From: Mesotaenium endlicherianum
Taxonomy: Eukaryota > Streptophyta > Zygnematophyceae > Zygnematales > Mesotaeniaceae
Direction: 5' to 3'
Length of the DNA: 30,673 nt
Assembly: GCA_009602735.1 (NCBI GenBank)
Contig: WELA01000694.1
Span: forward strand, 643,351-674,023
The translations under genes and the position numbers were made by a program. The notes under the pieces are model-generated. The model was not told the origin of the DNA. It did no database searches and was given only the letters and a program-made list of their open reading frames with translations. Numbering within the stretch: position 1 is the first letter of the stretch; every line of letters starts with the position of its first letter. Positions 1-11,000 of the stretch are shown here, piece by piece.

Positions 1-5
1 TTGAA

Positions 6-32
6 GGTTTGCGACATGAAATGTCGCAAACC
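6..32. repeat. Perfect 12-bp inverted repeat with 3-nt loop
   Basis: Bases 6-17 (GGTTTGCGACAT) are exactly reverse-complemented by 21-32, with GAA between them. It could form a hairpin or cruciform. It lies just before the tandem duplication at 46 and may be the edge of a repeat element that starts outside the window. No function is implied. Confidence 0.8.
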
Positions 33-45
33 AAAGTTTGACAAG

Positions 46-424
46 TGTTCAAATTTGATCGATTTCACACGTGTTGTGTCTCATCGACAAACGAAACCCT
101 CATAAGGCTTCTCGTTGCACAGAAGCCTCATTGCAGCAGGAAGGTAGTTGCTACACATATCCACCCACCCACCCCTCTAACCCTCCAATCCACTGTGAGA
201 GGCACGAGGCGGGCAACGAAGTTGGTGCCAGCAATAGTGTTCAAATTTGATCAATTTCACATGTGTTGTGTCTCATCGACAAACAAAACCTTCATAAGGC
301 TTCTCGTTGCACAAAAGCCTCATTGCAGCAGGAAGGTAGCTGCTACACATACCTACCCACCCACCCTCTAACCCTCTACTCCACTGGGAGAGGCACGAGG
401 CAGGCAACGAAGTTGGTGCCAGCA
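46..424. repeat. Tandem duplication, two copies of about 192 bp
   Basis: Copy 1 (46-237) and copy 2 (238 to about 424) both begin TGTTCAAATTTGATC and both end with GTTGGTGCCAGCAA. They differ by scattered substitutions and about one indel in the C-rich CCCACCCACC tract. The copies are diverged by several percent, so the duplication is not recent. Open frames across it are repeat-derived and have no recognisable product. Confidence 0.85.
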
Positions 425-1896
425 AGTCTTCGCCATGCACAATAGGGTGGTTGTTGTTGTTAGTGTTACAATATGTTTGTCGATTAGAAGTAACCAACGG
501 CGGCGATTCAACGGACAACCTCAACACAACAAGAGTGCAGTTGCCAATCCATAGTGTTGGTTAGGAGTTGGAATATAGTTGTTTTGACCTCTTTGTATTG
601 TTATTAATTAGTCAAGTACAGATAAGCGTAGCAGCATGTAGAAAGGGACTAGACAAGAACAAATGACGCGCAATTGTAGCATACTACTACTCCTACTATT
701 TTTTCTAATATCACCTTCTTTCTTTCGAAATCAGGCAATTGGAACACAAATTGTCAAATGGAATGATTGCATGGGGTATGCAAGCACAAGTGGTTCACAC
801 AACTTTAGATTGCAACATATTACATGATGATGGAAGTTTTGGATTACCAAGATTCAACTATGGCCAGGAATGTTGTTTGAAGTAAGGTACACAAGAAGTT
901 ATGCCGTAAGATGAAGGTGCATTCAACATACGACCAGCTAAAACTTTTAGGGGGCATATGTTGCCCACCATAGCTATAAAAAGTCCAACCAACGCTTTCC
1001 AGAAGAGATGTGGAATTTCTTCTGGTTCCTACATAGAGCAACAAGAATTGACACATAGATACATGCGGAAGGGGTATAAACCCACCCAATCCACCTTGAT
1101 TATACTAAACAAGATAACGCAAGACCACCATTACACATGCAAATCCACATGCTTAAACAAGAACAGTATTTATGGTTTGTTTTGCCCTATTGTGGATTGT
1201 CTTTTATACAAAATGTGACTTGCTGAAGGATCTTCTGGCACTGGTGTGTTCTCCATGGGGGGCAACTCTAGCAGCTTCTATGCATGAAGAACAATCAAGA
1301 GGAGTCTTGAAGGTGAAAAAGAGAAAAATAGTTACTATTTGAGCTATTATAAGAGTCAATGATAAGACAATCAGTGCCTAATATAAAATGCGTATAGAGT
1401 TACTCTTCATAATCCTATCTACACTGTGGTAGGAGCAAGACAATTTTTCATGAGCACCAATTTGTAAGAGAAAAATAGACACTGGGCAGATCAACTCCTT
1501 CGCGGATCTAAATAAAGAGTCATCAAAGATCTTCAAAGTTTTATAATAGAAGGACACTAAGTTGAGAATCGGGAAGTTCCCGGCTCCATCTCCTATCCTA
1601 CCCTTACTCCTAGGCTTTACCACTCCCTCTACACCTATACAACATTCTTTTCTCATATTAGCCTAATGATATGTGTCCTGTATAGCTTACTACAATCTAA
1701 GTTTTGTCATCATTGCAACTAAATTCCAAGAATTGGGAGATTGGAGTGTCATATGACGGCATTGCACTATTGCTCCTACTTTGCAACCAAAAGCATCATA
1801 ATAAGATTACAATCACCTTAGAACAAGCACCAACAAGAGCAGGGACGTCAGTCATGAAAGCATGGAGATGACATGTATACGTTTCAGGCTTAAGGC

Positions 1897-4397
1897 TTAG
1901 GAACTCAATGCCACGCTTCCACTTGTGGGCGTGATGATTGACCCACATGAAGCTTCACCTAGAGCTCTTTGGCGTCGCTTCACATCCATGGAAAATGTGG
2001 ACTTTGGAGTGCCAAAAAATTGCTTTGCATAGACACAAATGTGCTTCTCCAGCACGCCTCTAGCGTAGGGTACTTTGTCCATTTCTAGTACGTTCCATCC
2101 GCGTGCCCACTCGAAAGTGGCGTACTCAGAAGATGTGGAAAGTGTGACTATTCTTGGCATTGGGTCGTTGTTCCAAAATGAGTGGACTGCGCATCATGGA
2201 GCCAAGAGAAACCATAATATGTGAGATGGAGACACCTTCATGTCCTTTCCGTTGAGAGGATACTTCTCATGATCAGACTAGTGGTGTCCTCAAACTTCCT
2301 GCACAGTGTGTGACCATGACCTATGGGGCTGAGACTGTGCCACGAATAACACACTCGTAGAGAGAGCCACATACTAATAGAGCTGGAGGAGCCCTTCTAA
2401 GACAGCAGTAGCCTCCTTCGAGGGTCCTCAGGGAGAGGAAGGAGCTGCCAGCAAACCTTTAAGAATCTTCTCCAGGATCTCCAGTTCTGACGGGTGGGCA
2501 TTTGTGGCAAAGAACAGAGTGCGGATGGCCTGCCCCCTCAGGCCGTCTGCCAAGACCTTGGCAACTCCGTTGATGGCATACGCGCCTTCCTGGTGTTGTA
2601 GATAGTAGAAGTCCCCCCTAGAGCATGAGCAACCACCAGATGGAGACAATGTGGGTCCAACTCTCTTGCGCATAGGTGGTGGACCAGTCGAGCTGTTGTA
2701 TGAAGGTTCACGGAAGAAAACGCACCAGGCCGATGGCAAGATACATGCATGTTTGGCACCTTCATCATCACACGCAGCATACTTGAGCGCAGCCATGTTG
2801 CTCGCTGGACAAGCAAAGGAAGCCAAGTGGCAGCACAAGAGTGAATCTCTTCAGAGCTACATCATGATCTTGTAGCTGGCGATTAGCAAGCATAGCCTGC
2901 GTGCTCGCAAGACTAATTTCTGCGCAAGAAACTCAACAGGTGGAAGCGACTCGTGAGGGGAACTGACCTCCTCAGGTGTATGGCTGCAAAGTTCTCTCCC
3001 AAAATGTCGCGAGAGAAGCCCTGGGCAAAATTGACGATAGCTGGATGGGGGTGCATGTACTCAGCTCCGCAGGAGGATCGAAGGGGGGGGAAGTCTTCCG
3101 CATGCTTGTATCGGAACTTCTGTCTAAGCACAATGTTGTTCCCGGCTATATCTCCCACGCACAGCAGCGTAGCCCGTGAGTCTCCGAACGCGCGGACCAC
3201 AGCGCCAGCTGTCTCGCTGTGGCGCCCCGGTAGGCTGGAGAAGCCCACGTCCGCCGGGAACCTGATACCTGGCAGCGCCTGCCGCCACAGTGCGAGCTCG
3301 CCCTCGCAGTCGCGATCCCAGCACCTCAGCTCGTCCACGACGACAGCCGGAGAGCTCTCCTGATCGTTCGATCGCAGTCCGTCGACGGCGAGCAGGCTCC
3401 TCCTCCGCCTGTAGCGCACCGCCTCTCCCCTCAGGCTAGCACCAGAGCCCCCCCCCCATGTCCTTGGAGAGCTGCCCTGCTGGATGCTGGAGCTACGACC
3501 CTCACTGGAGTCCAGATGTGGCCGATCGGAGGGCCCAGAGCTTCCTGGGTCAGCTGAGCTCGCTGCTTGCCCCCCCTTCAGCCTTTCCTGCAGCTCCTCC
3601 AGGGAGATAATTGCGTTGGCACCCAGGCACGACTGCGCGCGTGGAATGTCGAGGAGCACGCTCCAGTCGTATAGGCTTTGAGAAGAGCGCGTTCGCACCA
3701 TGCTGACCGGGGGGATGACTAGGGTCCTGTTCAGACTTGCCGCTGCCAGGAAGTAGTTGGTCATGCACATGAGCTGCAGCCACAGCCATGCATGCACCAC
3801 GCTGCCATGTGTGTTAATACGGAATGTTGGACATACAGTGAAGACAAATGGTGGGCTTTGATGTAGTGGATGCAAGAAAGATGAGTCAGGTCTGCCTGGC
3901 GCACCACTAGCTCATGCAGAAAATGTCTGGAGGTGATGCCTTGTTTGTTATTACTGCATGCTCTTCCAGGTACATGTGCAAAGGCAATGATCAAAGTCTT
4001 AGCATCCGCACACCTGATTGGTGACTTGGCCTTTACTGCAGATGCCAAGTAGATACTTTCCGGGCTCAGGCGTCCATGCAACTGTCGGTAAGACGCCTGA
4101 CAGCCGCCTCTGTCTTATACTGTCACATTTGATTACCTTGGGCATCAAATTTCGGCTGGCTCTCGCCTCTAATGCCGATAGGTCACTAGACCTCTTATCA
4201 TATGTGCCGCTATTACTACGTCTTGGCGCCTGCAGTCTATCAGTAGTGCCCCGAGCTGAGAGTGTTTGCAGCGGCACTTCAGAGCTCTCCACGTCGAGAG
4301 AGAGAAGTGACAAGAAACTAACCACAAGCAAGAAGCTCAGCTTGTAGTTCATCAACTTAGGAGGCATACCGGATGCACATAGAGTATGACAAAACAT
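1897..4397 (-). CDS. GDP-fucose protein O-fucosyltransferase-like protein (paralogue 1), 4 exons
   Basis: Exons on the minus strand are 4397-4014, 3773-2968, 2617-2457 and 2186-1897, all with GT-AG introns of phases 0, 2 and 1. They join in frame to 546 residues with a TAA stop. ATG at 4397 is the first ATG in frame; 4367 (536 residues) is an alternative nearer the hydrophobic segment. Residues 20-34 form a signal anchor, followed by a stem. The catalytic part shows GKYLLGIC (about 113), LNRTLVIPP (about 142), PHPAIVNFAQGFSRDILGENFAAIHLRRGDF (ending about 400; its HxRRGDF is split by intron 2), LFFATNAH, and a C-terminal FFGTPKSTFS (about 507). These match the O-fucosyltransferase fold (PF10250 type), in which the HxR arginine contacts GDP-fucose. 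Golgi or ER lumenal location is inferred from the anchor. Exon 2 carries a Ser/Gly-rich insert (roughly residues 180-270). The acceptor substrate cannot be told. Confidence 0.8.
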
Positions 4398-4537
4398 CAA
4401 GCATCAAGGACAAGAAAGCAGAGCCGTTAAACTCCACCTCTAGCTCTGTGCATAACTATTTGCTGTGGGGCTACTCATAAACAAACAGATATACGTTAGG
4501 TTCGCCTCCGACATCTGTGTCCTACGATGAGTAACAT

Positions 4538-4545
4538 GTATATAG
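4538..4545 (-). promoter_or_regulatory. TATA-like element upstream of O-fucosyltransferase-like paralogue 1
   Basis: On the minus strand the sequence reads CTATATAC about 140 bp upstream of the first ATG (4397). This is a reasonable TATA position for a plant promoter with a short leader. It is a motif match only, in AT-containing DNA, with no transcript support. Confidence 0.25.
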
Positions 4546-4760
4546 TCCATTAGATTAGACATGAATTGGCTTCTTTGTCGCCTGACACATCTTTTCCCTC
4601 AGCTCCACTGTTTTACTTCGGTGCTGAAAGTCATGGAAGAGACGTACAAGCCTGTTACGAGCCGTCCTACTAGCACGTTTGATTCTAGCGTGCCCACAGT
4701 ATTCCCTATGCTACCACGCTAAGCTGTCCCGGGCTACGCAGGGCTGTGTCGAGTGGTGCA

Positions 4761-4808
4761 TACTCCGGAGTTTCGGAGTCCGGAGTCCGGAGTCATACTC
4801 CAGACTCC
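4761..4808. repeat. Short GGAGTCC tandem/palindromic repeat
   Basis: The stretch contains CTCCGGAG, then three CGGAGTC units in a row, then ACTCC-type inverted copies. It is part tandem and part self-complementary, so it could fold into a hairpin. It is too short to be assigned to a known element. Confidence 0.7.
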
Positions 4809-5922
4809 AACCAAAGCAGTGCAAAGAGCAGGCCTCTCACCAGTCTACAACCATGTTTTTGATCAGGATTGAGGACTCAGGAGAATGGACCTCGTCTAGG
4901 GTGATGATAGCTCGCGGGATCTACCTCAGCCAGAAAATGTCAAAGCCATCTCGTCGTCTGGTTCGCATCAGAGTTCAAAATGATTCAAGGCCATTCAATA
5001 CCAGTTCACGACAGTTCACGACCGCTAGCTGAAGGCCCAGCTCAGGTCTACCTGAGCCGGACTTTCAAGCGCCGGGCCAAGGGGCTGCGGGGGGATGGCG
5101 AGGAGAAAGCTGGGAGAAAGTATGTCGAACGTAGTTCACATGCCCAGATATGTACCACAGTTGCCTCAGCTTACGTAAGCTTACGATTAAGAACTACAGT
5201 TGACCTGTGTTGACCATATATATTCACATACAAGTTTCATAGTTTAGTCCAGGTTTAGTCGAATCGTTGCGAACAGTTGCGAAGGAGGCTGCTCGAGGTC
5301 GCTCGAGGAGTACACTAGATTTTTTTCCGCTTGAAACCAACTTGAAAGCGGGTCCAATATCGACTGGAAACCCCGTTTCAAATCGCGTCGAGGAAGAGGA
5401 CGGGATGGTTGACAGAAATTTCAAGTTTCATGCAAATGACGTCCGGATGAAATTGATTGACAACGACTCGGCAGCTTTGTCGGTCGAGTCGCGCATTTAA
5501 CGAGCGGGTCGGGCGTTTCCGTGTTCCGTGCACGTCATTATGATCTAGGTGATCTTGAGACCGTGCCTCATAGCATGTGTGCCATGAAATTCTTCCACGG
5601 CCCTGGGTTTTAGTCAAGGGTTATCAAGATTTGCCAACTCTCCGTTTTCGTTGATCAAGAATTAAGCAAAGTCACTGAATGCTCAGACCGCCCGAGAGCA
5701 GGTGTTAATAGCGGGCGCAGACCATTCATTCATTGAGATATATTGTTGCCGATGCGTAGTCACTAGAGGAGGTAGATCTATGTGCTCGAATTCGATATGG
5801 GGTTTAAGGTGTGATAGGCATGGACAATCAACACGTGTAAATAAAAGTACACTGTCAGAGATGTCGGTTACTCGAAGAATAGTGAGTGATTCGATGCCTT
5901 TCTTGACACGTACTTGAAATTG

Positions 5923-5946
5923 TCGTCAAGACTCGACTCTTGACGA
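5923..5946. repeat. Short inverted repeat (hairpin)
   Basis: TCGTCAAGA and TCTTGACGA flank a CTCGAC spacer. The surrounding 700 bp is rich in degenerate GTCAAG and TTGACG motifs, so this may be a chance pairing among repeat debris rather than a functional site. Confidence 0.5.
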
Positions 5947-6299
5947 TAATTTTTTTATTTACTTGATAATGCTATCGCGGCCACGAAAATTGAAGGCCCC
6001 CATCGACGTAAGTACCTGCACTTCGATTGAAAGCAGTTTCGTCCAAGTCGCGCGTGATATTTTATTCGATTGAAACGAGTTTCATCAGGCGAAGTCCTGA
6101 CATTGTCGAACATGCCCCATCAAGACGGTTTCATGTCAAGTCGTCGTCAAGTTACGCTTAAAAAAATATAGAGTGTAGTACCGTCAAGGTACGAGTCACG
6201 TTTTTGGTCAGGTATGCGACTACTTGCTAGAGGCTACCACTCGCTGCATGGTAGTTCGTGATAGCAAGTGGCCTACTGCTCTGGTTTTGATCGTGGCTC

Positions 6300-6680
6300 A
6301 TGCAATTGCTTCATCTGTTTGCAGCGAAGTACGATTCAATGTACTTCAGCGTTTGGTGCTTGATTTTGCGGTACTCTGCTAACATATTTTATTCTAAGAG
6401 GAAGAAAGTAGCAGCATTGTTGCTGTGCTTCTTTCTTCCACTTACTGTCGGAGGGGATGATACAGATGAAGATTGGGGACCGTATTTGGAGCCCCGAAAT
6501 GGCCCCTTTGGCACCTCAAGCGAAATGGCCTTCCCAACCCTGGGCGGCATTGCTCCAGAGCCGCTATCCTCAGCTTACAGCTGGCGCGTGAAGGTGTTTG
6601 TATGGGGCCCTGTGCTGCCCGGATCAAACACGGCTCAGCTTCTGAGTAATTTCAGTCACTCTCACGGCTTCCCGGCCCAG
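6300..6680 (+). CDS. Signal-anchor exon, candidate 5' exon of O-fucosyltransferase-like paralogue 2
   Basis: The open frame starts at a true ATG and reads through a basic-plus-hydrophobic segment (KRKKVAALLLCFFLPLTV, about residues 33-50), then an acidic stretch GGDDTDEDWG and the segment WRVKVFVWGPVLPGSNTAQL. A CAG|GTTATT donor at 6680/6681 ends it in phase 0 after 127 codons; 6593/6594 (AAG|GTGTTT) is another phase-0 choice. Beyond that the frame turns Arg/Gly/Ser-rich and looks intronic. A signal anchor is what paralogue 2 lacks at its own first ATG (8087), and the phase can fit an acceptor near 8105-8120. No acceptor is decisive, so this may instead be a relic of an unrelated secretory-pathway gene. 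Confidence 0.35.
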
Positions 6681-8086
6681 GTTATTGCCTACAAGCAAAT
6701 ACGCAGTGGCCCACCGGCAGGGAGAGGGGGCAAGGGGAGGCCCATCGGGCGCGAATCAAAACGGCGGATGACACCTGAAAAGCGACTAAGTAAAAGAAGT
6801 AACCCAGAGACTCGACCCTCTGGCAGCTGGAGCTTGCCCTGGCAACATGTGGGCCAGCCCCTCCCCTGCAGGATCACCACTGTTTGGCATCGAGCCCTGA
6901 GCTATCTCAAGGGACTAGCCACTTCCCCTCCCTTCCATGTGGGGGTTTGGGCAGAGCCTGGCCGAGCATATGTTGATGCTCAGGAGGAGGAGCTGACAGA
7001 AGCAGGCGTAGGCGGAGCAGGTGGGCACATAGGAGTACGCACTAATCTTTCCACAGCTCAGACTGCATGTTGCGTGCATATTGGTGGACGTGCCCTTGCA
7101 AGCCTTGCCTGAAAGTGTGCCGCACCCCCCGCCCACTCGTATAGAGCTGCCCCATTTCCGGCGGGCGTCCCCTTCCCCCGATCTTAGATCCAGTCGACCG
7201 CGCCGCCGGAGCACCTTGGCCACCTTCTCCCTTGGCATTTGCCACCTGGCATGCATGCATTTGGCAAAGCGTACGCCAGTGGTGGTCCAAGTTTCTCATG
7301 CGCCTCCCCAGCTATAGCTACAGCCGTGCCAGTCGTAGTGCTGAGGTGGCAGTCGGTTTCCCAGGAGCCTGGCTCACATGCACGCTCCAGGGCTGGGAAG
7401 AGAAGGGAGCGTTGCCAGGGGCGGTGGAGTTGACACGGACCCCATCCTATTCCGCCGAGAGGAAGTCCCTTACGGGAGAAGGAAATAGAGTGACGCATCT
7501 GTTCCGAGCTTGGTTTCTCGTTGCCCTTTGCCACAGGAAAATGTACAGACACCATGCACTAGCCACACATGCATTTCGTGCAAACGTTATGCTTTTGAAA
7601 CTGGCAATCCTCTTCCCCGAGGTCTTGGTCCGCGGGGGGGGAGGGGAGATGACGCCGCTGTCCGCTGGTGCTGCAGTCATTAGTCAGTTACTCCGTCACT
7701 CCGTCAGTCAGTCAGGCAGCCTGTCGGTGAAGAGGCGCGTTCAACCAGTCATGAAGCCATCACTCTGCCAGCCCGTCAGTCACGCGAGAGGCATCTCGCC
7801 AGCTGGCCAGAGAGTGGAGCCTGCAGCCAGCCAGCTGCTGTCGTTCTTTCACCCACTCACTCATACTATGACAGCCAGCCAGCCAGTTAGGAGCCCCCAC
7901 TCAAGGCAGCTGCTCGTGGTGTTGATGCATTGCGGTGCGAAGGAAGGGGAGGATAAGTGATGGTGGGCCCACGTGTGGGGTGTGCGTGCAGAGGAGCAAG
8001 CACACGGCCGCCTGCGACCGTCTCGGCCACAAGGTTGGGGTAGGGGTAGGGGAAGGGAGAGGCGGCTGCGGGCGAGAGGGGACAAG
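6681..8086. other. GC-rich stretch without a supported gene, likely intron or 5' region of paralogue 2
   Basis: Several long open frames exist on both strands, but they follow from high GC. They shift composition abruptly and contain low-complexity runs such as (CAGT)n and (CCAG)n around 7680-7880. If 6300-6680 is a 5' exon of the downstream gene, this is its first intron; otherwise it is promoter and leader. An in-frame TGA at 7958 blocks the reading frame of the next exon from extending further left without splicing. Confidence 0.45.
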
Positions 8087-11000
8087 ATGCACGCGCTGCT
8101 GCACCAGAAGCCCCCCGAGTGCGAACAGAGCCCCGATGCCCCCTACCCTGCCAGGCCTGCCTACGACGGGCCGACACTTGTCTGGCAGCCGGAGCCCGGG
8201 AAGTACCTGCTGGCCATCTGCTCCTTTGGAGATCTCGAGGACCAGGTGGCGCTATTCCCCCTCTCAGCCCCCCAGTCCCTCCCCCCCCTCCCGGCCCCTT
8301 GCGCCCTCGACCCTTCCGGCTCTGCACGGCCCTCACACAAAACCCTGTGCACCCCATCTGTTTTCGTCACCCCCGCCTGATCCCTTTCACGCCCCCTCTG
8401 CGTGTGATGAGCCCTTTCTTTCGTTCGACTGGTTTGAGATCACAATTTGGGGTGCTGGGACACTCAAGGGTACGCCGCCCTCTCTGATAAGATGCGGTTG
8501 GGCCAGTCAACTGGTGGACCGGTAGGCGGGCTTGCCAGGCAGAGTGCCAGCAGGGCAGCTAGGCACTCCCCAGGAGCGGGGATTAGGGACGGGTAATCCA
8601 TGTTAGGCCGAAGCCGACAGCTGGAGGGGGAGACGTGCGCGCTGGGGCTGGGAGGAATGAGCACCGAGCAGCTGAGGCTGGGGCCTTGAGCTCGTGCTGA
8701 ACCGCGTGGGGTGGCCTTCCTGTCACCTGCTAGCGTGCCATGTGGCGGGCGGTGTCACAAGCTCGTCCCCAGAGAGCACGCAAAAATGTGCACGCTCTCT
8801 CTGTGCGCTCTTTGTGCTTGCGGATTAGAGCGTCTGCTGTGAGCTCAGCCGTGCCTGTGCCCGGGTGTGTGTCCGGATCTCCACCTGTGCCATGGTTGCT
8901 GCCCCTGTGCACCCTGTGCACGCGTGCGTGTGTACCATGTCGCGTGCTTTTTTCAGGTGGAGAAAGTTCTACAGTCGCCCCCGACATTTCACATACAAAG
9001 AGTATCGCCTCATCGAAGGCAGCTGCTTCCTAGCCCTTCGGCATTTCCTAGCACTGGCCCCGTGGTCTGTATCGCCACCTGACACGTATGCGCGCCTGCG
9101 TGCGTGCGTGCGTGCGTGTGTGTGCGGGCGGCAGCTGGGCTGCATGTCGACGTACTTCCTGTTCGCCGCGCTCCTCAACAGGACCCTTGTGGTCCCCCCC
9201 TGGAGCCTCTCCCAGGACACCCGCAACAGGTGGCAGTGGGAGCTGGCACTCAACGTGACCCACGCCCAGGCATGCCTGGGCGGCAGCGGCGCCAGCAAGG
9301 ACGACGCCGCCGCCGCTGTCAAGAAGGTTGTCTCGCTGGACACTCTCGCCAGCACTCTCTCCCTCACCCCCCCTCTCCCTGGCTCGCCAAATTCAACGGA
9401 GCAGATCTCACTGGACAAGGTCTTCTGCTTCCACCAGCATCACCGGCCCTGCCTGCCGCCCACCTGGGGCGAGGTGCTGCGCCAGGTGGCGTTCCCCAAC
9501 ACGAGCACGAGCGGCGGTGCCCTGGAAGGCCTTGCGGCTAAGAGCGGCCATAGTCCCCTCAGGGATGCGACAGATGGCGTGATCACGCTGGGCGACCTGT
9601 CGGGCCACGGCATCCGCATGCTGGCCCTGAAGGGCGTCCTCGCTGGCAGGGCGGAGGGGGCGGCATCTGACGCGTCTGACTCGTCTGACGAGCCTGGCGG
9701 GCCCGGAGGAGGGGGGCCCTCCCTTTCCTCTGCTGGCAGCAGCAGCAGCAGCAGCAGCGCGGACGTGTTTGAGGTGCTCAACAGCGCGTGCCCGCAGGCA
9801 GTGCGGCCGCACGCGTTGTTTGCGGAAGTGGCGGACGGGTTCCTGGCGACTTTCACGGGCCACAACTTTGCCGCCGTGCACGTGCGCGGGTACGGCCACG
9901 CCACCTCCTCCTGCTGCTGCTGCCGAAAGAGGGGTCGCCACTGGCAGGTCATGCCAGTCAGGCATTAGGCCCCTCTCCTTAACTTTTGAGTGGTCGCACA
10001 CCGAGGGAGACACTTGGTCTAGGGTTCGGTGTGGGTGCATCTTCTACCGTGCGATGAATGAAAGCGCATGAGTGGCTGCATGGGGTGACGTGCGTGCACA
10101 TGTTCTCTCCCTCTCTCTCGCTCTCTGTAGGCCTCCCTGTCTGTGTGTGCGTGCGAGACAGTGAGTACGGATGCTTGGTCTGTGCGGACATTCATTCCCG
10201 AGTCCCCTTGCCAAAGGCAGCCTACACACAGCCCTCTCGAAGCTGGAGAGATCAGCACAGCCCCACTAGCTCTCTCCCTCTTACGATTCCACAAGCGCCT
10301 CTCTTACACGCCATGTACGCTGCCGATTCTGTTCACCACCCCGTTCCACACTCACGTGCAGAGACACACGCACGCGTGCATGCACACTGCAAAACCCATC
10401 AAGACGCGGCTTGCTTGCAAATTGCTACAGCAGCGCCCTCGTGATGGGCCAGCTGGTGCGCACGCCCCTGGCCCACTGCCCACATGAAGCCTCCCCCAGC
10501 CAGGCAGACGAGCCGCAAGCTCCGAAAAGACCCGAATCCCTGACCCTACCTCCGGGTGGGCCCCGTCTTGTACTCACTCTCCCCCCTCTTCTTCCCCTCC
10601 CTTTGCTCCTCCTGCCCCAGGGGGCCCTCCTGGGACGCAAAGGCCGGCGAGTTTCGCCACATGTCGATCAGCGTGGTGGCGCAGTTCCTGCTGCGCGCGC
10701 TCAAGAATACGAGCATTGGCACAGTGCTGCTGGTCTCCAATGTGCGTCGCTTGGAGGTCTTTGACCTCCAACGCCTCCTCATCGTCGGTGCGTATACCGC
10801 CGCCAGCTGGCCCCAACTGACAATCTCCTCGCCCTCTTCCCCCCTCCCCCCGTCTCTCCCCGCTTCTGATGGCTTGCTCTCCTCTCCTCCTCTTCTCCTC
10901 TCCACTCCTCTCCTCTCCCTTCTCCTCTTTGGCTGCGGCCTCGGCATTGATCCAACGGCTTCAGCGTCATCTGCGTACCTTCCCAGGGGAGCTTCTACAG

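Larger units (their letters stand above)
1..1896. other. Intergenic region, no gene recognised
   Basis: No open frame here has an ATG, splice sites and protein-like composition together. The stretch holds a short perfect inverted repeat at 6-32 and a tandem duplication at 46-424, then AT-rich DNA with scattered stops in all frames. It is the 3' flank of the minus-strand fucosyltransferase-like gene that ends at 1897, so its right edge probably includes that gene's 3' UTR. No poly(A) signal could be assigned with confidence. Confidence 0.6.
4401..6299. other. Intergenic region between the two divergent fucosyltransferase-like genes
   Basis: No convincing gene. It should hold the promoter of the minus-strand gene on its left side, where a TATA-like stretch lies at 4538-4545. 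A GGAGTCC-rich repeat lies at 4761-4808. From 5.2 to 6.2 kb there are many short degenerate motifs such as CGTCAAG and GTTTCA, including a hairpin at 5923-5946. The short open frames here have no recognisable similarity and poor codon pattern. Confidence 0.5.

Noticed and set aside
6681-7112. Continuation of the 6300 open frame past the CAG|GT donor
   Set aside because: The downstream part is Arg/Gly/Ser-rich and shifts composition, which is typical of GC-rich intron read-through rather than protein.
10546-10970. Minus-strand Arg/Glu/Gly-rich open frames
   Set aside because: They are the complement of a C/T-rich intron tract and of coding exon 10621-10787 of paralogue 2.
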